Shown here: positions 1-10,491 of the stretch, piece after piece
Position numbering within the stretch: the stretch's first letter is position 1
Layout of the letters: each line of letters opens with the position of its first letter
Source of the DNA: Amblyomma americanum
Taxonomy: Eukaryota; Arthropoda; Arachnida; Ixodida; Ixodidae
DNA length: 64,000 nt
Direction: 5' to 3'
NCBI RefSeq assembly: GCF_052857255.1
Contig: NC_135500.1
Coordinates: 53,655,272 to 53,719,271 of the forward strand
Notes under the pieces: generated by a model
Database searches by the model: none
What the model saw: the letters and a program-made list of their open reading frames with translations, nothing else
Told to the model about the DNA's origin: nothing
Program-made: the position numbers and the translations under genes

Positions 1-186
1 ACTTTTTTCCAAATAGCTCATCATACACACATTCGATGGAAGTCATCGAATTTGATAGACAATGTCAGGTAGCGGCCAGCAATTTGCACTGCCCATCAAC
101 CTACAAAGTTCACGGTTGAGGGCCTACCAGCAATGCATTACAGTCTTGATGTGGCACCGCAATAATACGACTGATCAGCAGGTCAT

Positions 187-231
187 ATTTATTATTTATT
201 TATTTATTTATTTTATTTATTACATGCTGCA
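187..231 (-). repeat. (AATA)n LINE tail
   Basis: An imperfect AAATA/AATA simple repeat (ATTT/TTTA on the plus strand) directly after the LINE 3' UTR. Its position and orientation fit a LINE 3' tail made during target-primed reverse transcription. Confidence 0.75.
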
Positions 232-652
232 GACCCTTGGGTCCAAGCAGAGTGGCATTAGTATATATACAGATAATAATGAACAAAACAGGAACAAACA
301 AGTACACATTTATACAATTTTTATTCACACTGCAGTCAGCAAATTATGGTTCCAGTTCGATACTGTCCGAGGAAAAAAGGAAAATTTAAACGTATCAGTT
401 CGAGCATAATAGGGTGTGAGTGAGTCAGGATGGTGATGTCTTGTGAGGCGCGTTAATGCAGGCTTTATATAAGGTGATTTATTCACTTGAAGTTTGTTGT
501 TAAGAAGGAGGGAAAGGAATTCAAGTCTTAACTGCTTTCAAAGTGATTCAAGAGTGGGTATACAATTATCTACCATAATTTTAGAGGGAGAGTGAAGCCG
601 TGCGAATTTATTAAATATAAACCTAACTGCCTTTCTTTGTATTCTTTCAAGG
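187..652 (-). mobile_element. LINE fragment, 3' end: ORF2 C-terminus, 3' UTR and tail
   Basis: Read on the minus strand, this is the end of a non-LTR retrotransposon ORF2. It runs from a segment beginning LERIQRKAVRFIFNKF just below position 652, through a conserved C-terminal stretch (VSNWNHNL) near 340, to a short 3' UTR and an AATA-type tail at 187-231. The rest of the ORF resumes at 3615, beyond an inserted DNA transposon, in the same reading frame. C-terminal style and tail match the CR1/Jockey-type LINEs seen elsewhere in this window (39.7-41.1 kb on the plus strand ends with the same kind of tail). The element is 5'-truncated near 4.1 kb. It is a dead copy. Confidence 0.75.
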
Positions 653-1134
653 CAGGGTTCGCACGGGTCCTTGAAAACCTTGAAAACCCTTGAATTTGAA
701 AATGTGATTTTCAAGGCCTTGAAAACCTTGAAATATTTAGTGGTTCTTGAAAAACCCTTGAATTCTGTGATGATAGTCATTGGCGCCGTTCAGCGATTGC
801 CCGTTGATCAGCTGGCCACCTTGAAAGCGAAGGTAGCCTCCCGATCCAAGCCAAGAAAATCCAGTCCGGTTCGGGCGTTCGTCCTCCATGTTGTCGGGTT
901 GTGTTTTTTTGTTCGCTGCGGTCGCGCACTTTTTATAGTTGCCGTCCTCATACTGCTTGTTAATCGCCTCCCGTTGGCTTATTCAGAGCACTTGTATTGC
1001 GGCATGCGCTGGACATGGGCGTAATTGTGTGTGCGCACAATGCCCGGGAAATGCAATTTCCAGCGATCGTGGCTTAGCCATGACGAGTACTAAGACTGGA
1101 TTGCGCTGGACACCACGAGTTCGCATTATGCTAG

Positions 1135-3387
1135 ATGCAGACAGTGCGGAAAAGTGACATCTCATCAATGGGAGAGTCTGCGCTGAAGAGCCACAAGAGA
1201 AGTTCGAAACACAGCGCGAGCATGAAGAACGCAGCAGGTAGCTCCATGTTGAACTACGTGACATCGCGCGAGTGTGGCGAATCCGTTCGTGTGGTCGAAA
1301 CGCAGTCCTCGAATTTGAATGCCGCAAGCAAGGCTCACGATTTAGTGACAGAAGCAGAAATATTGTGGGCTTTGAAAGTTGTCACGTGTCATTACTCGTA
1401 CAGCTCATTCGCCCACACAAGCGATCTGTTCAAGAGAATGTTTCCCGATAGCGAAGTGGCGAAGGTCTTCACATGTGGAGAGAAAAAGTGCGCGTACCTG
1501 GCGTGTCATGGTCTTGGACCATTCGTTCTATCACCCATTCATCGGGCAATAGATAAGTGCGACTATTACGTCGTTCTGTTTGATGAATCCGCAAATGATT
1601 ACCTCCATCAGAACCAGATGGATATACACGTCAGGTACTGGGATGCATCTCAGAAAATAACTACAAGGTACTTCACATCTGTTTTTATGGGCCACGCGAC
1701 TGCAGATGACATCGAGGATAAATTGTTGAAGGCACTGGAGCCATTACCGCTTGTTAAGATCCTACAAGTGTCCATGGACGGACCGAATGTCAACTTGAAA
1801 TTTTTCAGAAGCTTTCAGGAGCACCTGCAAAAAAACTATCAAGTACAATGCCTAGATTTAGGCACTTGCGGTCTGCACGTTGTGCACAACGCCTACAGGC
1901 GAGTGTAACTGCCAGCAAGTGGGAGTGGACATTCTGTTGTCTAGTCTAAGTGCATTGTTTGAAGATTCCCTGGCGAGGCGAGAAGACTTCGTAGCTGTGA
2001 CTGGTCAGGCTACATTTCCTCTTAAGTACGTCGCCCATCGCTGGGTTGAAAACATTCCGGTAATTGAACGAGCCCTTTCGCTGTGGCCTGGTGTGAGAAT
2101 TTACATTGAGTCTGCAAGAAAGAAAGAAGTGAACCAGCCGAAATGTGCCTCCTTTCAAAACTTGCTCAGTTTCTCCAGTGACCCACTAGTCCTTGCAAAA
2201 CTTAACTTTGCCCTTGGGATTTCTTCAGTGACCCACTAGTCCCCGCAAAACTTAACTTTGCCCTTGGGATTGCACTGATTCTGAAACCTTTCCTGACGGA
2301 CTATCAGGCAGACCAACCACTTGTGTTTTTTCTGGCAAGGGACCTCGAAACAGTTGTCAGGAAGCTTCTCACAAAGTTTGTGAAGTGTTCAGTTCTCTCT
2401 GCATCAGTTGGGACTACAGGCCTGTTGAAAATCAACATTGAAGACGTGAACAATCACACAGCACTTGAGAAAGTGGACATTGGTTATGCAGCTGAACAAA
2501 TTTTGAAGAATTCCAAGGTCAGTGCAAAAGATGCGTTTGCTTTTAAAATAGAATGCAAGCAGTTCCATGTTAGTGTGTGTAAAAAGGTTCTTGAGAAGAG
2601 TCCTTTAAGATTCCCTTTGGTCAGAGGCCTTTCCTCACAGGATCCCCGTCAAATGTGCACCAAGCCAGACCAGTGCCTAGCAGGACTCAAGAATGTTTTG
2701 AATGCCCTCATCGCTGCAAAAAGGTTGAGCAATCACCAACGGGACTCTGTTCTCTCTGAGTACGCCGAAATGCTGCAGATGGAGAAGCATAAGCTGCAAT
2801 TGTTTGAAAAGAGCTCTGACAGGCTAAACATTTTTTTCTTAGAACTCCTAAAGTTCAATTCATCCTACGCTGAGCTCTGGACAGTAGTCCAACTTTTGCT
2901 TGTGCTCAGCCATGGCTAGGCAACTGTGGAAAGAGGGTTTAGTGTCAACCGGCAGGTCTGTGTGGAAAACCTGAAAAGTCTGTCGTATATCTCACAACGC
3001 GTTATATGTGACGCCGTTGACAAGGCAGGTGGCATCCTTAACATTCCTTTAACAAAGGAGTTGAGGACCTCCGTTTCAGCTGCAAGGCATCGTTATCAGG
3101 CATATCTGGAGGCGCAGAAGAAGGAGCAACTTGAAGAAGCAAAGGAGTCAAAGAGGCGTCTTGTTGAGGAAGAAATTGATACCTTAAAGCGAAAGAAAGT
3201 AAGACTTGAAGCAACCGTTGCTGATCTGACAGCTTCAGCAGACAACTTGGCTGAGAAAGCAGAAGAGACGGGCGACGTCGTGCACATTGTGAAGTCAAAT
3301 TGCCTTAGGAAAACGGCAAAAAGCAAGACTGAAGAACTTCTGAACATCAAGCAAGAAATAATCACAAAGCTTCAGGAGCTTTCATGA
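1135..3387 (+). pseudogene. hAT-like transposase, broken
   Basis: The pieces read in order: a BED-like zinc-finger remnant (CRQC at 1136-1147 in a neighbouring frame, then GESALKSH and KH), a catalytic-core segment (VLFDES near 1580, LQVSMDGPN near 1770, then a CGLHVVHNA motif near 1870), the region with PLKYVAHRWVENIPV near 2020-2060, and a C-terminal segment with ATVERGFSVNRQ near 2925, the counterpart of the hAT dimerisation motif, followed by a charged coiled coil. Four defects are visible: a frameshift near 1165, a frameshift near 1905, a 50-bp tandem duplication at 2171-2270 that shifts the frame, and an in-frame TAG at 2917-2919. Removing the duplication puts the two flanking ORFs back in one frame. 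It is not functional as it stands. Confidence 0.8.
2171..2270 (+). repeat. 50-bp tandem duplication inside the transposase
   Basis: Two adjacent 50-bp copies, anchored by CAGTGACCCACTAGTCC at 2176 and 2226, differ at a few bases. As 50 is not a multiple of three, the duplication accounts for the frame change between the ORFs on either side of it. Confidence 0.9.
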
Positions 3388-3614
3388 ATACTTGTTGCGC
3401 CCTGTCTTAGTTTAGTATTAAACTAGTCTAGTTTGTAAGTGCGTCTTTTTTTAGTGTTCAATAAATTTGTTACAGCGTGTTTTAAAAAAGTTGTTGTTTT
3501 ACTATAAAGGGTACTAAATTGAGTATCGAAATGAGTCCTTGTAAAAACTTTTGGGGGCCTTGAAAGTCCTTAAAAACCCTTGAATTTGTGCCCTCAAAGC
3601 CTGTACGAACCCTG

Positions 3615-4125
3615 CAAGGTGACTGATATTTGACTTAGTGTACAGATTCCATGAAATACATACATACTCGAGCTTTGGTCGAACAAATGAAAAGTAACAG
3701 AGTGATTTCAAATTAGTAGGGGCGTTTTTTAGTATTTGCCTCAAGAAGCACAGTTTGCAGAAAGCAGAAGAATAAATATTATTAAAATTTGTGTTCCACG
3801 ACAATGTTGGTGTCAAGGTAACACCCAAATATTTGTAGTTGATAGCTTCGCGTAGTGGAGAAGAACCTAATGTACTAGAAAAAATAAGTGGGTTTTTTTT
3901 ACGAGTGCCATAAAGGCATACTGATTTTTCAGCGTTGAGAAGCATCCCCCATTCATTGCACCAATTCAATATCCTGTGTAAGTCTGTTTCAAGGACAGTC
4001 TGGTTATGTGGACAGGTTATTTCGTTATACAGGACACAATCATTGGCAAAAAGCCTAATTTTCACACTGGGAGATATGACATTAACGATGTCGTTCATGT
4101 ACAGTAGGAAGAGTATAATGCATAG
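3615..4125 (-). pseudogene. LINE reverse transcriptase fragment
   Basis: The minus strand encodes the second half of a LINE RT: LFLLYMNDIV near 4100, the catalytic block as RLFANDCVLY (ANDC where the usual motif is ADD), LNAEKS, INYKYLGVTL near 3830, and RPKLEYVCISWN near 3670. It continues at 652 once the hAT-like element is removed. Upstream of LFLLYMNDI the sequence becomes short imperfect repeats of GGAAGAGTATAATGCA (about 4105-4160) and homology stops, so the copy is 5'-truncated. A frameshift near 3600 comes only from the inserted element. The changed catalytic motif and the truncation make it inactive. Confidence 0.8.
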
Positions 4126-4279
4126 GAAGAGTATGAAGAGTAGAAAGAGTATAATGCAAACCGGAGATAATTTTACACTCGCTATTATGACATGGTCTCA
4201 GCAATTTCATGGTGACCAAAACAATTTGTTAAACAATGCGCGACGTGATAAAAGCAGAAAAAGCACATGTCCTCCACTT

Positions 4280-4480
4280 TTATCCCAAGCTCACCATCTG
4301 TACCGGACTTCCTTCCGTGTGCCTACCATCCACGAAATGGATTGAACATATCCGAGAGTTTGTAATTGGTGCGAAGGCTTTCATGTCTTCATAAGAAGTG
4401 TACTGACAATTTAATTCTAGGTCGGTGGGAAAGCGGCATAGCAGAAACATGTTGCAACTGCACTGAGACTGTCTTTGCAT
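4280..4480 (-). pseudogene. THAP-domain fragment
   Basis: A 66-residue minus-strand ORF contains the second half of a THAP zinc-finger: FPTDLELN, then RICSIHFVDGRHT close to the end. The sequence RxCSxHFxDG is the hallmark around the third cysteine and the histidine of the C2CH THAP finger. The first cysteine pair is poorly preserved and no transposase body follows. It is probably a relic of a P-element-like transposon or of a THAP gene; nothing nearby tells which. Confidence 0.55.
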
Positions 4481-5110
4481 GCTTCCAGAATGCGCTGTCG
4501 GCGATTTGCTTCCTATTTCTTGGATTACTTGTGTAGCCCATGATCACACAGTGTTGTTCCGATCACTCTGCAACCGTGAACAGCATTAATAAAGGGATAC
4601 AAATCTTTAAAACGGAAAAAGTCTTGCGAAAAATGTTGCTCTGCAATGCATAAAGCCCATGACTATACAGCCCACTTGAGACACCAGGGGGGTAGATAGT
4701 ATTTCCCTCCTTCCCAGTTTGCCTTCAGTAAAATGGCTTATACTCCATCTCACATGCTGTTTGCAGCACTGTCAAAAGTATAGTTCTCTTATCCAATCAG
4801 GGCTGCAGGGCACAGCAAATAGTCCCTCAAATATTTGGGCAGTCTAGGGGTATTTTTCATACTGTCAAAACTGGTATTTTAAAAACATAGTTTGTACTGA
4901 AATTCATAGACAAGTGCTGCATGGGTACAGCTCTGCGGAGGCCTATTGCAAAGTCCTGATGCACTCTCTTTTGGCAACGTCGCGTTGCCCGAGTTGGTTA
5001 TGTCACCCGTGTCCCCTTTGTGCCATCCATCGAATGTGCAGCAGTTTTCCCAATCTGGAAAAGCAGTTAGCTTTAAACATTATTGATGCACTTCGGCGTC
5101 AAGTGTGGGG
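4481..5110. other. No gene recognised
   Basis: AT-rich sequence with no convincing ORF, terminal repeat or RNA gene. It lies between the THAP fragment and the IS630-like transposase remnant. Confidence 0.5.
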
Positions 5111-5114
5111 GCAG

Positions 5115-5887
5115 TTGAAGTTTGAACTCGATCATCGAGAGGATTGCACAATTCGCCCAGGTGAGTGAGGAGCGAATGCTCTACCAGTGGACAGCGCAGA
5201 CAGAGAAGGCGGGCAGAAAGAAGCGTTCTTGTGGAAAAGGCCGCGAGTGGACGAAGAAGCTGGACGATTTTGACTTGAGCATGTTGCGAAGGGTGGTGCA
5301 CAACTTCTTTCAGGGAGCGGAGTGCCAACTGTCGCCAAGGCAGTGCAGCGTTTCAAAGACCATGACATGCTACCAACCGTATCATATCATATCATACCAT
5401 ATCATCCTGTCAAGCAGAATGAAGTGCTATGCATGAGCAGTCTCAAAAAGGGCATACAAGCTTGGCTATCCAGAAAAGGTGTAGCATGGAGCAGCGACGT
5501 GGTGAAGGTGGAGCTCATGAAGCTTATCGACAGCGTAAACGCATGCGGGGACCGCTCCCATGTGGACTGCATTGCTGCAGCTGCTATCACCTCGTTGTGC
5601 ACCTGCCACACTGCCATTGCCAACTGAACCCTATAAAGCTTATCTGGAGCAACATCAAGGGTATCTTGGCAAATGCAAGTGAGACATTTAAGCTCCAAGA
5701 GGTGGAGCCTGTAGATTGGCAAGGCATCATGCAAGTAACTGATAACAAGTGGAAGAGCTATGTGGAGCATGCTCTCATACAGGAACATGCAATGGGAAAC
5801 CTGGGCCACATCATCGACAATATTGTTGACCAAGGTCCTGCTGTTGTAATCAACCTGGAGGACACAGCAACCAGCAGTGCTGATTTG
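5115..5887 (+). pseudogene. IS630/Tc1-like transposase remnant (5' and middle)
   Basis: Fragments in different frames give a DDE transposase of the IS630/Tc1 type: KLDDFDLSMLRRVVHNFF near 5260 (the helix-turn-helix linker), SVPTVAKAVQRF near 5320, KGIQAWLSRKGVAW near 5450, and LNPIKLIWSNIKG near 5625, the region with the last catalytic acidic residue, here preceded by a degraded PPYHCQ-type segment. The E usually found in LNPIELIW has become K. The ORF runs open through 5887 and resumes at 8661 after an inserted hAT. The block with the first two aspartates is largely lost, and a short ATATC repeat sits at 5381-5406. Confidence 0.65.
5381..5406 (+). repeat. (ATATC)n microsatellite
   Basis: A short run of ATATC-type units inside the IS630-like remnant, apparently replacing coding sequence there. 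Confidence 0.7.
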
Positions 5888-8652
5888 TGCGGGTGTGCGA
5901 ATACTCGAATACCAATCGAATAGAAAGTTTTCGAATTATTCAATTCGCTTATAGAATACCTATAATTCGGGTAACTGCATATTCGGTATTCGGGTGACCG
6001 CACAATGCGAGATCTGTCATTCCTCCTCCTCCAAATCCTCCATTGCAGTCTGTGGTTTTCTGATCGTGCGACTCACATTTTAATTTACAGCGGCCGCACA
6101 TCAGGTGGAAATAAATTCTCAATAGCACAAACCAAATTGCACTCGTGACTAAACCGAATCATGAACAGCCTAAAAAAAAAAACCACCACTTCACGCGGCT
6201 GGTACATGGCTAGCGCGACAGGCCACGAGCGACAGCAACCACAGCACAACACAAGCCACGGTAGGTGTGCACCTTTAAAGACTATCTATCCCGCAGTCGA
6301 CACGCATGGAACTGATCTTCCTGTGAAATTTTGTGGTGAACACCGGTACGCCGGCCTATTAGCGAACACGAAAAGAGCAGCGTCTACTATTATTCATCAT
6401 TTAGGTCATGGGCCATCCTACTCCAATAAGGATTCATTCATTTATAAGGCAGACAATTATGTTGAAATGTTTTTGTTTTCAGAAGAGACAGAAGCATGCG
6501 GCATCTAGAAAACAACAACACTGAACTTAATAAAAAGAATGATGAATGTACGCACCATCACCTGTCGGGTGCAAGTTTCCTACTCCTAGTTGTACACGTG
6601 CCCATGCTGCCACGCTGTCTGCGCTTCATAGTTTCATGTCTCTATAGTTCTGTTTTCTGCGTCTCCGCGCTGTTTGGTTCAGGTCAGCGGACAAAAGGCA
6701 CGAAAGGATTGTATCGGTTTGTGTGCAGTGCCTGTTTCAACAACATGGCTGATCGCACAAAAAGAATGATCTGGAAACATTTCAGCAAGGATAATCTGCA
6801 GGAAGCGGCATGCAAGAGTTGCAACGCCAAACTTCGGACACCATCGGGCACAACGACACCTCTGGCGAACCACCTAAGGAACAAACATTACGCTTTGCAC
6901 AGCGCGTTTTTGGTGGAAAGCGGGAAGCGAACAAGTTTCGGCAGCGCATCGCAGCCTTCTATCAAATGTAAGTTTGACACGGCCAAGGAGTTGTCGCAGC
7001 ATGAAAGGCAAGAAATCGCGACGCGGATTGTGTGGATGCTGGCACTCGACCTGCAGCCATACGACTTCGTTGAAAGCCGAGGGTTCAAGGAGTTAATGCA
7101 TGACGTGGAGCCACTGTACAAGGTCCCCTCTCGGACGACTTTTTCAAGAACAGTCATCCCCGACCTGTACAGGTTCACTGTAATAGCTGCCAAGCGTTGA
7201 ATTCACGCTGACCTGTAGGAAGGTGTAGTCTTTTTCGTTCACCAGTGACATGTGGATGTCGAGGTCAAACCAGATCTACATTAGTCTCACGTGTCATTAC
7301 TTCACCTCTAACTTCGAAATCCTGGCATTCACGTTGGGCAACCAGCACGTGATTGACAGTCACACTGCATGCAACATGTTAGCACACCTGGAAGCAATTA
7401 CGAGTGAATGGGATCTGCCACTGCAAGAGGTAACTATTTTTGTTGTGACTGACAATGCTCGAAATTTCCCCACAGCTCTTCGGGACTTTCAGTGTGCCCC
7501 TATGCAGTGCTTGGGCCATACATTGCAATTGGCCATCAAGGATGCCAAGGATGAAACCGCGGGAGTGCCCGCCATTCTTAAGAAATGCCGTGCAATAGTG
7601 GGCCAGTAGAAGCACAGTGCCCGAGTGCAGCAAGACTAAAGGGCTGCCAGCAGCGGATAGAGCTACCCCTCCTGGAGCTCATCCATAATGTAGACACCAG
7701 GCGGAATAGCGAGCATGACATGCTGTCACGTCTCCTTCAGCTTAAAAGAGGAAGTTTGCCGTGAACTCGTTGCGTCTGAGACAGTGGTATCCAACTTGAC
7801 ACCACAGGAATGGAAAACGGTGGCTGGACTGGTCAAAGCCTTTCAGCCAATTGCATCAGCAACAAAAAACCTGAATGGGCAGAAGTATGCAACCTGTCTT
7901 CAGTGATACCATTCCTTTACGGAACGCACATGATGCTGAAGGACTGTGCTGCAGTGGATGTGACACATCAGTGTTCGCAAAAAATTCACAAAAAAGTGTG
8001 AAGGCAAGATTTCCTGACCACAATGAGCAAAAAGAGTACATCATGGCAACGGCATATGACCCACGATTCAAAAACTTCTGCGCTGAAGCTTTACAAGAAA
8101 CAAAGCTTCTGGAACTTGCATGGAGTGAGCTGCAGAGCTCGTCAACCCCACCACCCAGTGACTGTGCTGAGCCCTCAACATCTACAGCACAAAAGCAGCG
8201 TAGTGCCAGCATATGGGACAATATCGACAAACCTGCAATGTCATTTGGGAAGAGACACAACCGTGAACCAGGTAACATTGATGAATTTCAGCGGTACCTT
8301 CGAGAGCCAGTTTGCAGCGGGGATGGAGACCCTTTTGTGTACTGGAGGAAAACAGGCAAGCAGAACATTCCCGGTCTGTACAGAATGGCCATGAAATACC
8401 TAGCTATATACCAGCAAAGCAAGTTCCAAGTGAAAAACTTTCTACAGCTGGCAGCATTGTCAGTCCAGTCGAGAAAAGCTGTTGCCGGATCACGTGCAGC
8501 AGCTGCTTTTTTTTGCAGAGAACTTATATATTATAAGCACTTCAACACATGTTTGAATAAAGTTGTTACTATTCGGTTCGATATTTGGGTCTTTTCTTCA
8601 TTTGATTTGATATTAGATTCGAGAGGTACTATTCGGTATTCGCAAACCCCTA
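5888..8652 (+). mobile_element. hAT transposon with perfect 8-bp target duplication
   Basis: The left end begins TGCGGGTGTGCGAATA at 5888; the right end is the reverse complement of TAGGGGTTTGCGAATA, ending at 8652. CTGATTTG lies directly outside both ends (5880-5887 and 8653-8660), an exact 8-bp duplication as expected for hAT. Both subterminal regions are rich in ATTCG-type repeats (5900-6000 and 8570-8640). Removing 5888-8660 joins the host transposase ORF in frame to its own stop. Element length is 2,765 bp. It carries a damaged transposase on the plus strand. Confidence 0.9.
6745..8536 (+). pseudogene. hAT transposase (BED finger type), broken
   Basis: The protein starts at the ATG at 6745 with a BED zinc finger (CKSC ... 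HLRNKH, about 6810-6890), as in ZBED-like hAT transposases. The core follows with VSFTSDMW-like sequence near 7245, TDNARNF near 7450 and CLGHTLQLAIKDA near 7510; then TAYDPRFK near 8055 and YWRKTG near 8340. The C-terminal dimerisation signature appears in another frame as VPSEKLSTAGSIVSP near 8430-8470. There are frameshifts or stops near 7198-7240, 7609-7700, 7900 and 8420. The gene is dead but its domain order is complete. Confidence 0.8.
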
Positions 8653-8660
8653 CTGATTTG

Positions 8661-8704
8661 AGTTGTGTGGTGGAAGATGAGATGTTGACCTCTATACCGG
8701 GCTA
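8661..8704 (+). pseudogene. IS630/Tc1-like transposase remnant, C-terminal end
   Basis: The last 14 codons and stop of the transposase interrupted at 5887 (residues SCVVEDEMLTSIPG). They are in frame with the upstream part only once the hAT and one CTGATTTG copy are removed. Confidence 0.7.
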
Positions 8705-8789
8705 ACGTGATTCATTACTTGCGTGCGTACAAGTTGGGATCGTTTAGTACTGACACATTGAGGGTAACGGAAATGATAATGAGAACGTA

Positions 8790-9984
8790 CAGTCGAGCCC
8801 ACATATCACGGCCCCACTTAAAACGAACTTTCGCTTATAACGAACGAGACCTGTGCAATCATCACAATATACATTGTTTCACTGACACAGAATCACACGT
8901 ATAAGGAACGTCATTAAGCCCCGCTGGTCGGTTACTGCGAATGGATGGCGTCGTGCCCCGTTTCGTGCCGCTCTCAAGCGAGCTACCCTTTTCCTGCCGA
9001 CGCGCCTTCCAAGATCGCCCTCCCACCCCTCCTCACAACTCCGCTTCCCTTTCCTCTCTCTCTTGCAAATCCGTGTGTGCCCTCCGCAATCAACCACGCT
9101 GCCGCCAGTGCCGATCGCGGAGGCCACACTCCGTGAAGCAGGCCTTCCATGGGCGCCAAGAGGTGGCTGCACTGACACTCACAGACACACCTCATTGGTT
9201 GCTCCGCTGGCTCTGTGTGTCTGTATCTTTAGCTTGATTGCCGCCTGTATGCGTTGCGTGTCTACCCCATCGTGCACTCTTGTCACTCTTGTTGTGGTGC
9301 AAACATTTCGTTGGCTTTGTTCAAATCTGGGGCCTGGTTGTCATTCGGGATGACGGACAGGAACACCGTGCCCATTTTCATTTTGTTCAGCGGTAGAGAT
9401 GATTAAAGCGCCCTGGGCGGAGGTGACGGCCACTGGCGAGTGGAACTGCTTCCGCAAGGCCGGCTTCGTCGACACTGTGTCTGATACCGAGCCTAATGCT
9501 TTGGAAGATGACCAGCCCGACGGCGATTTGTGGCAGCACGTCTTCGACTCCAACATGGGGGGTCATGACATTGGTTGGAACGATTTTATTTCTGTCGATG
9601 ACAACGCCAACACTGCGGGACCGTGCAAGGATGAGGGCATCGCTTCTGAAGTGCGGGACGAGGGTGATGCGGAGAAACCGGATGAGGATGCAACTTCAGA
9701 GCCAGTACCCATACGTGCGCCTGTAGCAATGGGCTACATTAAGAGCCTCAGTCAACTTGTCTATGCCAAGGGCCTTGGCGAAGAGCACGCTTCTGCTTTA
9801 AATAAACTGGAAACCTCCTTCATCGGGTCTGCGCTGCAAAAACAGACGTCCATCTCGGACTTTTTCGCAAAGAAAAATTGAGTGTTTTGACAAGCAACTG
9901 TCTTTAAAGCTGTTGTCCAATTGCTGCGAACTTGGGGATATAAAGAACGGAAACCGCGTAGTTCGTTATAAGCAGGCTCGACTG
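8790..9984 (+). mobile_element. pogo/Tigger-like element, internally deleted
   Basis: The left end CAGTCGAGCC (8790) and the right end, the inverted CAGTCGAGCC ending at 9984, are each flanked by TA (8788-8789 and 9985-9986). Both ends also carry a CTTATAACGAAC motif inside the TIR. CAGT-type ends with TA targets are typical of the pogo/Tigger group of Tc1/mariner transposons. Length is 1,195 bp. A GC-rich leader with many pyrimidine runs (about 8930-9390) is joined directly to the transposase C-terminus, so the DNA-binding and catalytic domains are missing. It could only move using a transposase made elsewhere. Confidence 0.8.
9399..9881 (+). pseudogene. pogo/Tigger transposase C-terminal remnant
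   Basis: A 160-codon ORF begins near AEVTATGEWNCFRKAGF, the stretch that follows the DDE domain in Tigger/jerky-type transposases (W..VTATTI.NCFRKAGF in relatives). It is followed by an acidic linker and ends with SISDFFAKKN and a TGA. Everything N-terminal of this is absent. The open frame is probably a leftover of the deletion and not a gene; translation from the first ATG is possible but unsupported. Confidence 0.65.
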
Positions 9985-9986
9985 TA

Positions 9987-10270
9987 TCTGATGAGCTATG
10001 GCAGATGCTGTAGTGGAGTGCTCCTGATTAACTTTGACTACTTGTGCACTGACAATCGCACAGCACACAGGCTTGTTTTGCATTTTGTTTCCATCGATAT
10101 AAAGCTGCTTCTGCTTGTATTCGACCCAGCTTTTTTGGACAGTGCCACACTGAAGTATATACATCCCTTTTAGCGACCCTTTAATGCTAAAGAAAACTGG
10201 TTAATTAATTTTGACAAAGAACTATTGAAGATTAGATTGTTTTTTAATTTCAGAAAGACCTTTTATCCAA
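9987..10270. other. No gene recognised
   Basis: Short spacer between the pogo and piggyBac elements. No coding or repeat signature was recognised. Confidence 0.5.
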
Positions 10271-10297
10271 TTAACTCTTTCCTGCCCACGCCTATGC

Positions 10298-10321
10298 CCA
10301 TCGATAGCCCGCTATCGATGG
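10298..10321. repeat. Subterminal perfect palindrome of piggyBac left end
   Basis: CCATCGATAGC and its exact reverse complement are separated by CC: an 11-bp stem 24 bp inside the left terminus. Subterminal inverted repeats are common transposase-binding or structural sites in piggyBac elements; the role here is inferred. Confidence 0.85.
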
Positions 10322-10491
10322 TTGCAAGTTCGTATTTACGCGCTTTCGAAGCGTTTACGGGCATGCTGCGCCATCTAGTGAGGAATAAAGGAACTATTCT
10401 TTCAGTTTCGGTTTTTTGTTTCACGTTTTCGCTGCGCGGGGGTTTTAAACGACACTTCGAAGTTGGGTGACGCTCCCTCGTTGTGTCCGTG

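Larger units (their letters stand above)
653..3614 (+). mobile_element. hAT-like DNA transposon inserted in a LINE, 5-bp target duplication
   Basis: The ends are inverted repeats: CAGGGTTCGCACGGGTCCTT at 653 and, at the right, the reverse complement of CAGGGTTCGTACAGG ending at 3614. Inside both ends are short repeated CCTTGAAA motifs (about 660-765 and 3555-3600). Directly outside lie CAAGG (648-652) and CAAGG (3615-3619), a 5-bp target duplication. Removing the element with one CAAGG copy rejoins the flanking LINE ORF2 in frame, so both borders are exact. Classical hAT elements make 8-bp duplications; hAT subgroups with 5-bp duplications have been described (from memory, hAT5 in Repbase), and this TIR and transposase would fit there. 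Length is 2,962 bp. Confidence 0.85.

Noticed and set aside
187..231. CRISPR-like or satellite array
   Set aside because: A simple AATA repeat at a LINE 3' end explains it. No spaced direct-repeat array was seen anywhere in the window.
8941..9353. Overlapping ORFs in the GC-rich leader of the pogo derivative
   Set aside because: GC-rich, pyrimidine-biased sequence gives ORFs on both strands with no conserved domain.
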